In this document: in pieces, positions 44,757 to 51,451 of the stretch
Layout of the letters: every line of letters starts with the position of its first letter
Position numbering within the stretch: the first letter of the stretch is position 1
From: Larkinella terrae
GTDB lineage: Bacteria > Bacteroidota > Bacteroidia > Cytophagales > Spirosomataceae
DNA: 64,000 nt
Assembly: GCF_009668025.1 (NCBI RefSeq)
Contig: NZ_WJXZ01000014.1
Coordinates: 186,001-250,000, forward strand
Direction of reading: 5' to 3'
The notes under the pieces: model-generated
Database searches by the model: none
Seen by the model: only the letters and a program-made list of their open reading frames with translations
What the model was told of the DNA's origin: nothing
Program-made: the position numbers and the translations under genes

Positions 44757-46148
44757 ACCGTATTTCTCCAGCCGTCGGTAGAGCGCCTGGCGCGACAGCC
44801 CCAGCTCCCGGGAAATGTCCGTGATGTTACCGTGGTACTTCTGCATGGCCTGCTGAATCATTTTTTTCTCCATATCCTCGATCTGGAGATTCTCCTGGAA
44901 CGGCAAATTCGCGTCCGTGGGTATGGCTGCGGGTGCGTTGGTTCCGAAATAAAAATCTTCGGGTTCCAGCACGTTGCCCTGCGCCAGAATAACCGCCCGT
45001 TCGATGGCGTGCTGCAACTCCCGGATGTTGCCCGGCCAACGGTATTGCTGCAACTGCCGTGTCAGCGCCGGACTGATCGAGGCCACTTTCCGGTTGTATT
45101 GCTTGCGGTATTGCTTCAGAAAATGCTCGGCCAGCGGAATGATATCTTCGGGGCGTTCGCGCAGCGGGGGAATATGGATTTCGATGGTATTGATCCGGTA
45201 CAGCAAATCCTGGCGGAACGACCGCTCGCTGACGTGCTGGTAAATCGGGGAGTTGGTCGCGCAGATCAGCCGGACGTCGATGTTTTTCGGTTTATTGGTT
45301 CCCAGACGGGTCACCACGCGCTGTTGCAAAACCGTCAGCAGTTTGGCTTGTTGTGGCAGCGAAATATTACCGATTTCATCCAGGAAAATGGTGCCGCCCT
45401 GCGCTTCTTCAAACCGCCCGGTGCGGTCTTCGCGGGCATCCGTAAACGCGCCTTTAACGTGACCGAACAATTCGCTTTCGAACAAACTGTCGCTCAACGC
45501 ACCCAGATCGACGCTCACGAACGGTTTGTCGCGCCGGAGCGATCGCTGGTGTAACGCTCTGGCTACTACGTCTTTACCGGTCCCGTTTTCGCCCAGGATC
45601 AGGACGTTGGCGTCGGTTTCGGCCACGCGTTCCACCGTCGCGAACACCTGCCGCATGGCTGGACTGACGGCGATGTACGTTGGACTTTGCCCATTGGCTT
45701 TGGCGCGCTGTGCTCCGCCATCCGACTCTTTGCCGAAGGACCCATTCCCGATGCCCTTGGCCCCTTGCCCCACACTGCCTTCCAGCGCGCTTTGCAGGGT
45801 CGCCAGCAGTTTGTCGTTTTCCCAGGGTTTCAGAACAAAATCGCGGGCGCCGGATTTAATGGCCCGAACCGCCATTTCGACGTCGCCGTAGGCCGTAATC
45901 AACACCACGGCGGTGGTGGGTTTAATATCCAGAATGCGGTCGAGCCACAGAAAGCCTTCGCGGCCGCTGCTGTTGTCGCGCTGGAAATTCATATCGAGCA
46001 GCACGAGGTCGTAATTTCCGTTGGTGATCAGAAACGGAATCCGTTCGGGATTTTTCTCAATATCAACCTGGGGATAATGACGTTTGAGCAACAATTTGGC
46101 GGCACTCAACACATCGACATCGTCGTCAATTATCAGAAGTTTCGACAT
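44751..46148 (-). CDS. NtrC-family sigma-54-dependent response regulator
   Basis: 465 residues. Receiver domain at 1-120 with the acidic DDD cluster at 8-10, the phospho-acceptor in LVLLDMNF and the lysine in FVLKPW. A linker of about 40 residues leads to the AAA+ domain: Walker A GENGTGKD, ELFGHVKGAFTDAREDR, Walker B GGTIFLDEIGN and the arginine-finger region. GAFTDA replaces the GAFTGA loop that contacts sigma-54. A Fis-type helix-turn-helix closes the protein (NITDISRELGLSRQALYRRLEKYGL). It activates sigma-54 promoters when phosphorylated. Two dyads and a sigma-54-type promoter lie in its divergent upstream gap, next to the HlyD gene, which indicates its likely target. Confidence 0.94.
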   Translation of the reverse strand: MSKLLIIDDDVDVLSAAKLLLKRHYPQVDIEKNPERIPFLITNGNYDLVLLDMNFQRDNSSGREGFLWLDRILDIKPTTAVVLITAYGDVEMAVRAIKSGARDFVLKPWENDKLLATLQSALEGSVGQGAKGIGNGSFGKESDGGAQRAKANGQSPTYIAVSPAMRQVFATVERVAETDANVLILGENGTGKDVVARALHQRSLRRDKPFVSVDLGALSDSLFESELFGHVKGAFTDAREDRTGRFEEAQGGTIFLDEIGNISLPQQAKLLTVLQQRVVTRLGTNKPKNIDVRLICATNSPIYQHVSERSFRQDLLYRINTIEIHIPPLRERPEDIIPLAEHFLKQYRKQYNRKVASISPALTRQLQQYRWPGNIRELQHAIERAVILAQGNVLEPEDFYFGTNAPAAIPTDANLPFQENLQIEDMEKKMIQQAMQKYHGNITDISRELGLSRQALYRRLEKYGL

Positions 46149-46293
46149 AAAAAATTGGGAGACAATGCTGTCAACAGCACAGATTCATTAGTCAGAATAC
46201 TCGTTTACCGCCTAAATATAGGGACTCTGTTGGTTCGCTGCAAAGCGGCTTTTACAGGCGGTTTAAAACCCGAATATACACTATTTTTGCGCG

Positions 46294-46330
46294 TGTCCGC
46301 TTTCGGACAAAACTTGTCCGCATGTGGACA
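46294..46330. promoter_or_regulatory. Tandem enhancer dyads for the NtrC-type regulator
   Basis: TGTCCGCTTTCGGACA (46294-46309) is a perfect 6-bp dyad. TGTCCGCATGTGGACA (46315-46330) is a second dyad with the same outer half-sites. Their centres are 21 bp apart, two turns of the helix, so both face the same side. They are centred about 100 bp upstream of the transcript start predicted from the sigma-54 box, in the normal enhancer range. The gap 46149-46479 otherwise holds no gene. Confidence 0.75.
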
Positions 46331-46385
46331 GAAAAATCAATTTAAATCATTGGTAAGTATTTGATAATCAGAGCTACTAAATTAC

Positions 46386-46402
46386 TGGCACGTCAATTGG
46401 CA
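46386..46402 (+). promoter_or_regulatory. Sigma-54-type promoter of the efflux locus
   Basis: TGGCACGTCAATTGGCA resembles the -24/-12 consensus TGGCACG-N4-TTGCW. The -24 part is perfect; the -12 part has G where C is expected, or else its GC is displaced by one base. It would start the transcript about 65 bp before the ATG at 46480. Confidence 0.65.
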
Positions 46403-46479
46403 TTAATGAGAACAGATACGAATTACCAGTAAAGCGTTATTCTACCAATCAACTATTTAACTAATCAATTTTTGAAGTA

Positions 46480-47727
46480 ATGGATCGCGTATTACCTAAA
46501 CGATTTTGGACAAGCCAGCGGATTGCAATTGGAATCGGTGCTGTAGCAGTACTCGGATTGCTGGCTTACAACTTTCTATGGGCCGATCACCGTTCGAAAC
46601 TGAACGTCGAGAAGGATAAAATTACCATATCAACCGTTTCAACCGGGACTTTTGACGATTTTATCGTGGTAACCGGTGTTGTTCAGCCCTTGAAAACGAT
46701 CCGGCTCGATGCCATCGCCGGTGGATATGTAACCGAAAAACTGGTCGAAGGTGGTGCGATGGTGAAGCAGGGCGAAGTGTTGCTCCGGCTGGAAAACCAG
46801 AACCTGCGGCTCAACTTCCTGCAGTCGGAAACCGAGGCCAACCGATTGGTCAACGATCTGCAAAATACCCGGCAGCGGTTGCGTGTGGAACGCTACACCC
46901 TGCAAAAAACGCTTTCAGATCTTGATTTTCAACTCGATAAAGCCAAAGATTCGTTTGATCGGCAGGCTAAACTGTTCAAAGACAAAGCTGTGCCCGAGCA
47001 GGATTACCTGACCGCCAAACGAGATTACGACCGGCTGGTTGAACAACGGAAAATTGAAGTAGAATCCCAGAAATACCAGCAGGAAAACTCGCTGATCCAG
47101 ATCAAGCAACTGGAAGAAACGCTGGCCCGGACGCAGAAAAACGTGGCGCTCTGGCAGCAAACGCTGAATAACCTCGTGGTGAAAGCACCGGTTTCGGGTC
47201 AGTTGTCGTCCATTGATGTGGAAGTCGGTTCCAACATCAATCAGGGGCAAAATATTGGTCAGATCGATGATTTGAACGGTTTTAAAATGCGCGTCGGAAT
47301 CGATGAACACTACAACAACCGCATCTTCACCGGCCTGAACGGAACATTTGAATACAACGGCGCCAACAATCTCCTGCAGATTACCCGTCTGTATCCGGAA
47401 ATTCGCAATGGACGGTTTGAAGTGGACATGATTTTCCCGAAAGGCGCTCCGGCGGGTATCAAACGCGGGCAGTCGACGCCGATTCAGCTGGAACTCGGAA
47501 AAGCCTCGAAAGCTACGCTGTTGCCGGTGGGCGGTTTCTTCTCCGATACGGGCGGTAACTGGGTATACGTGATCGATAAAGCGGGCAACCGGGCCGTAAA
47601 ACGGAACATTACGCTGGGTCGTAAAAATCCCGAATATTTCGAAGTGCTGACCGGTCTTGAGCCTGGTGATCAGGTGATTACATCATCGTACGAAAACTTT
47701 GGTGACAACGAAGTATTGGAATTCTAA
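46480..47727 (+). CDS. HlyD/MacA-type periplasmic adaptor subunit
   Basis: 415 residues. One N-terminal membrane helix (IAIGIGAVAVLGLLAYNFLWA), then a barrel-sandwich part (IRLDAIAGGYVTEKLVEGGAMVKQGEVLLRLEN). A long coiled coil runs at about 110-220 (LVNDLQNTRQRLRVERYTLQKTLSDLDFQLDKA...), followed by the second lipoyl half (VVKAPVSGQLSSIDVEVGSNINQGQNI) and a beta-barrel domain (VYVIDKAGNRAVKRNITLGR). It links an inner-membrane ABC permease to an outer-membrane channel. It is the first gene after the sigma-54 promoter. A 27-bp hairpin separates it from the ATPase gene. Confidence 0.93.
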   Translation: MDRVLPKRFWTSQRIAIGIGAVAVLGLLAYNFLWADHRSKLNVEKDKITISTVSTGTFDDFIVVTGVVQPLKTIRLDAIAGGYVTEKLVEGGAMVKQGEVLLRLENQNLRLNFLQSETEANRLVNDLQNTRQRLRVERYTLQKTLSDLDFQLDKAKDSFDRQAKLFKDKAVPEQDYLTAKRDYDRLVEQRKIEVESQKYQQENSLIQIKQLEETLARTQKNVALWQQTLNNLVVKAPVSGQLSSIDVEVGSNINQGQNIGQIDDLNGFKMRVGIDEHYNNRIFTGLNGTFEYNGANNLLQITRLYPEIRNGRFEVDMIFPKGAPAGIKRGQSTPIQLELGKASKATLLPVGGFFSDTGGNWVYVIDKAGNRAVKRNITLGRKNPEYFEVLTGLEPGDQVITSSYENFGDNEVLEF

Positions 47728-47820
47728 TCTCCGCTGAACTCTATTATCTCCGCTTACCTCTGCGAAATAGCTTTAAAATGTATCGCAGAGTTGAGCGGAG
47801 ATAATAGAGTTCAGCGGAGA
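47728..47820. repeat. Long hairpin, family A copy 3, inside the efflux locus
   Basis: The arm 47728-47754 (TCTCCGCTGAACTCTATTAT...) is perfectly complementary to 47794-47820, 27 bp. CTCTGCGA and TCGCAGAG form an inner stem. It begins one base after the HlyD stop codon and ends 36 bp before the ATPase start. A stem this long between two co-transcribed genes could stop most transcripts or protect the upstream message, so HlyD and ATPase levels may differ. Confidence 0.88.
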
Positions 47821-47856
47821 ATATAAAAGTAACAAATCAGAAACCAGTTCAGAAAT

Positions 47857-48534
47857 ATGATACGTACCGTAAACCTACAAAAAGTTTTCGCGACTGAAGA
47901 AGTCGAAACCACTGCGCTGCATGGCATTTCCATGGATGTCAAAGACGGCGAGTTTGTGGCCATGATGGGCCCGTCAGGTTGTGGAAAATCCACCTTGCTG
48001 AACATCCTCGGCCTGCTGGACAACCCGTCGGAAGGCGAATACCACTTCTACGGTACTGAGGTATCGAAGATGTCGGAACGCCAGCGGGCGCAATTGCGCA
48101 AAGGCTCCATCGGCTTTGTGTTCCAGAGCTTCAACCTCATCGACGAGCTGACGGTTTACGAAAACGTCGAACTGCCTCTGCTGTACCTGAAAACCCCCGC
48201 CGACGAGCGCAAAAAAGCCGTAGAAGAGGTGTTGGAACGGATGAACATTATGCACCGACGCAACCACTTCCCGCAGCAACTCTCGGGTGGTCAGCAACAA
48301 CGGACGGCTATCGCCCGCGCCGTGGTGGCCAAACCCAAGATGATCCTGGCCGATGAGCCGACGGGTAACCTTGACTCGACCAATGGCGAGGAGGTAATGA
48401 AATTGCTGAACCAACTGAACAACGAAGGAACGACCATCATCATGGTGACTCACTCCCCCTACGATGCGGGTTTTGCCCACCGGATTGTCAACCTGTTCGA
48501 CGGCAAGATTGTGACGGAGAATTTCCACGTGTAA
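47857..48534 (+). CDS. MacB/LolD-type ABC ATPase
   Basis: 225 residues, the usual size. Walker [11 protein letters not shown] at about 40, signature [14 protein letters not shown] at about 145, Walker [14 protein letters not shown] and switch histidine in VTHSPY. The [12 protein letters not shown] segment is typical of the MacB/LolD/FtsE group, whose permeases have FtsX folds. It is the only ATPase gene in the 17 kb that hold six FtsX/MacB-type permease genes, so several permeases may share it. Alternatively, others are encoded outside the window. Confidence 0.95.
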   Translation: MIRTVNLQKVFATEEVETTALHGISMDVKDGEFVAMMGPSGCGKSTLLNILGLLDNPSEGEYHFYGTEVSKMSERQRAQLRKGSIGFVFQSFNLIDELTVYENVELPLLYLKTPADERKKAVEEVLERMNIMHRRNHFPQQLSGGQQQRTAIARAVVAKPKMILADEPTGNLDSTNGEEVMKLLNQLNNEGTTIIMVTHSPYDAGFAHRIVNLFDGKIVTENFHV

Positions 48535-48539
48535 TATTC

Positions 48540-48633
48540 TGAACTGGGATTACGCTGATTTTACTGATTAAAATGATTAAAAAATCGTCTGAAAAATCAG
48601 TTCAATCAGAAAAACCAGCTAAATCCCGGTTCA
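48540..48633. repeat. Imperfect long hairpin (family D)
   Basis: TGAACTGGGATT (48540-48551) pairs with AATCCCGGTTCA (48622-48633), with one G-T pair. CTGATT (48555-48560) pairs with AATCAG (48604-48609). The interior is rich in GATTAAAATGATTAAA-like subrepeats. It lies between the ATPase stop and the small secreted protein at 48644. Confidence 0.7.
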
Positions 48634-48643
48634 AGACCTTTTT

Positions 48644-48838
48644 ATGAAAACGCTGATCCTTTTGGTATTACTGGTTTGCACCGGCCTGTCTGCTTCGGCG
48701 GTGGGTCATCCACATAACCTTTTTTCGGCCCACCGGAAGGTGAAACAATATGTGCCGAAAGCAAAGGATGGTCAGCGCTCAGCTTGCAAACTGCCGGAAC
48801 CGACGCTGGTGAAATACGTCCGGGCGTTGGCCAGTTAG
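48644..48838 (+). CDS. Small secreted protein, 64 aa
   Basis: MKTLILLVLLVCTGLSASAVG is a good signal peptide; the mature part is about 43 residues (HPHNLFSAHRKVKQYVPKAKDGQRSACKLPEPTLVKYVRALAS), basic, with one cysteine. It is co-directional with the efflux genes and starts 10 bp after the hairpin. A short secreted product placed between ATPase and permease genes could be a substrate or accessory part of the transporter. No family known; the coding status rests on the signal peptide and position. Confidence 0.5.
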   Translation: MKTLILLVLLVCTGLSASAVGHPHNLFSAHRKVKQYVPKAKDGQRSACKLPEPTLVKYVRALAS

Positions 48839-48946
48839 TAAGACCGTCGCTACCTGCGAAAAAGCGTACATCGGGCCGGGATCGAAAAACCGTCGTCCGG
48901 TGTACCGGCATTTCAATTCGTTCATCTCACCGGCATCCGGTTCCTT

Positions 48947-51367
48947 ATGCTTTTCAATTACATCAAAATCGCGCTGCGTAACCTGTGGAAACACAAAACG
49001 TTTGCGCTGGTCAACGTCATTGGCATGTCGGTAGCTTTTGCGAGCTGCCTTTTGCTGTTTCTGACCGCCTGGACTCAACTCACATTTGATGATTTTCACC
49101 TCAACCGCGATCAGTTGTACATGGTGTACGACCAATCCGGTCCAACCGAGAAATCCGGAACGATGCCCACGCCACTGACCCCGGCGCTCCGAAAAGACCT
49201 GATGCCGGAACTCACCCACGTTACGCGGATTGTCGAAGGCGGTGGGCTGGTGCAGTACCGGAATCAGGAGTTCGACAAACGGGTTCAGTTCGTCGACCCC
49301 GACTTTTTCGAGATGTTCTCGTTTCCGATGCGGAAAGGTAATCCGGCGACGGCCCTGAACAGCCTGAGCAATGTGGTTATCAGCGAGCATGCGGCCCGGT
49401 CGATTTTCGGCACCGCCGATCCCATCGGGAAAACGCTCCTGCTGCGGCAGAATGAAGCCTGGAAACCGTTTGTCGTGTCGGGCGTTCTGGGCGATTTTCC
49501 GGAGAATTCCAGCATCAAGTTCGATATTCTGGCCCGGTTTGAAGCCTATCCGGAATACCAGACGAGCAAGAATAGCTGGGATAGCCAGTTCCATTCAGTT
49601 TACGTGCAACTGGATAAAAAGATTAGCGAAACGGCTTTTGAGCAACGACTCCGACCGTTCGTTACCAAGCATTATGCGAAGGCAATTCAGAGCCGGAAGC
49701 GCGACGGTGGCCAGCCCGACGAAAACGGCGACCTGATCAGCTTGCGGTTGTTGCCCTTGCGGGATTTGCATTTCGATACGGAAGTCGGCGGAGCGAATGA
49801 CTCGCCGGTGAAACGCTCGTATCCGATTCTGTTGCTGGTCGTGGCCGGTTTTATCGTGCTGATTGCCTGCATCAACTTCATCAACCTCTCCACGGCCCGC
49901 TCCATGACGCGTTCGCGCGAGGTCGGGATGCGAAAAGTTCTTGGCGCCCTGAAGCAGCAACTGGTTTTCCAGTTCTGGGGCGAAGCGCTCATTCTGTGCC
50001 TGATTGCGCTGGTGCTCGGAAGTTTGCTCGCGATGACACTTCTCGACCAGTTCAACAGCATTTTCCGAAACCGAACAACCCTCAGTAGTTTGTTTGCGCC
50101 CGGTTTGATGCTGACGATGGGTGCGGTTTTTCTGCTCATCACCTTCGTAGCGGGTGGTTATCCGGCCCTGTTTGTTTCCCGACTGAACACGACGCAAATC
50201 CTGAAAGGAAAGGTTTCATTAGGCAAAACCGGGACCGTTCGGAATACGTTACTCATCGTTCAGTTTGCCATCGCGACCTTCCTGATCGGCTGCACGATGA
50301 TTGCCTGGCGACAGGTTACGTTTCTGCGGAACATGCCCCTGGGTTACAACGAAAGCCAGGTGATCAGTATTCCGGTGGGCGGTCATTACAACGGGCGGCA
50401 GGTGCTGAATCTGCTACGTGATAAACTGGTACAGCAGCCCAAGGTGCTGAGTGTTACCGGCGCTTACAAAAATTTCGGCCGGGGCCGCGACGGCTCCAGC
50501 GTGACATCCATTGTCGGTTTTGATCATAAAAACCGGACGGTTCGGAGCCACTGGCAACCAGTCGATTACGATTACCTGAAAACGCTCGATATCAAGCTGA
50601 TCGCAGGTCGCGATTTCTCCCGCCAGTATGCAACGGATACAACCACCAGCGTCGTCATCAACGAAACGATGGCAAAACAACTGGGCGAGAAAAATCCGGT
50701 TGGAACGTTACTGAACGTGAATGATGGACAGCCACCGATGCAGGTCATTGGGGTTGTCAAAGATTATCACCACGAATCGCTGAAAAAGACGATTCAACCC
50801 AACACGCTGTTGATCAGCCACGACTGGCCGATTGGGTACGTGCTGGTCAAAGTTGCCCCCGATAACATCCCGGCGACGATGGAGGTGCTGAAAAAAGCCT
50901 GGGAAGAAGTCGCGCCCAAATCCGAATTTCAGGGCAGTTTTCTGGACGAAAACACCAACCGGCAATACCAGTCGGAAGAGCGGATGTCGAAGATGTTCAT
51001 CAGTGCCGCCGGTATCGCGATTTTACTCTCCTGCATGGGCCTGTTTGCGATTGCCGTCATGGTGATGGCCCAGCGAACCAAAGAAATTGGTGTTCGAAAA
51101 GTGCTTGGAGCCAGCGTGGGCAGCATTGTGGCCCTTCTCTCGAAAGACTTTCTCCAACTGGTGCTGGTGGCCATTGTCATTGCAACGCCGGTGGCCTGGT
51201 GGATGATGTCGCAATGGCTGGAAGAATATGCCTTCAAGATCAGCATTGAATGGTGGATTTTCGCACTGGCCGGTTTACTGGCGGTTTTAATCGCCTTCGC
51301 AACGGTCAGTTTCCAAAGCATCAAAACCGCCTTGATGAATCCGGTGAAATCACTGCGTTCGGAATAA
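48947..51367 (+). CDS. FtsX/MacB-type ABC permease, paralogue 1
   Basis: 806 residues with the two-block plan of the Cytophagales permeases. An N-terminal membrane helix (FALVNVIGMSVAFASCLLLFL) is followed by a periplasmic core domain, a first FtsX block with EVGMRKVLGALKQQ at about 326, a second periplasmic domain, and a second FtsX block with EIGVRKVLGASVGS. It ends in FQSIKTALMNPVKSLRSE. MacB-type permeases use ATP hydrolysis to move the periplasmic domains (mechanotransmission) rather than to pass substrate across the inner membrane. With HlyD and the ATPase it probably forms a tripartite pump or lipoprotein/peptide extruder. This is the most diverged copy at its N-terminus (MLFNYIKIALRNLWKHK). 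Confidence 0.93.
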   Translation: MLFNYIKIALRNLWKHKTFALVNVIGMSVAFASCLLLFLTAWTQLTFDDFHLNRDQLYMVYDQSGPTEKSGTMPTPLTPALRKDLMPELTHVTRIVEGGGLVQYRNQEFDKRVQFVDPDFFEMFSFPMRKGNPATALNSLSNVVISEHAARSIFGTADPIGKTLLLRQNEAWKPFVVSGVLGDFPENSSIKFDILARFEAYPEYQTSKNSWDSQFHSVYVQLDKKISETAFEQRLRPFVTKHYAKAIQSRKRDGGQPDENGDLISLRLLPLRDLHFDTEVGGANDSPVKRSYPILLLVVAGFIVLIACINFINLSTARSMTRSREVGMRKVLGALKQQLVFQFWGEALILCLIALVLGSLLAMTLLDQFNSIFRNRTTLSSLFAPGLMLTMGAVFLLITFVAGGYPALFVSRLNTTQILKGKVSLGKTGTVRNTLLIVQFAIATFLIGCTMIAWRQVTFLRNMPLGYNESQVISIPVGGHYNGRQVLNLLRDKLVQQPKVLSVTGAYKNFGRGRDGSSVTSIVGFDHKNRTVRSHWQPVDYDYLKTLDIKLIAGRDFSRQYATDTTTSVVINETMAKQLGEKNPVGTLLNVNDGQPPMQVIGVVKDYHHESLKKTIQPNTLLISHDWPIGYVLVKVAPDNIPATMEVLKKAWEEVAPKSEFQGSFLDENTNRQYQSEERMSKMFISAAGIAILLSCMGLFAIAVMVMAQRTKEIGVRKVLGASVGSIVALLSKDFLQLVLVAIVIATPVAWWMMSQWLEEYAFKISIEWWIFALAGLLAVLIAFATVSFQSIKTALMNPVKSLRSE

Positions 51368-51374
51368 TTAAATC

Positions 51375-51436
51375 AATGAATAATTAACAATGAATAGGCT
51401 GACGCGTCTTGAATGGTTCATTGTTAATTATTCATT
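51375..51436. repeat. 20-bp perfect inverted repeat between permeases 1 and 2 (family C)
   Basis: AATGAATAATTAACAATGAA (51375-51394) is exactly complementary to 51417-51436, with a 22-nt loop. It starts 8 bp after one permease and ends 16 bp before the next. Confidence 0.85.
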
Positions 51437-51451
51437 GTTCATTTCAAAACT

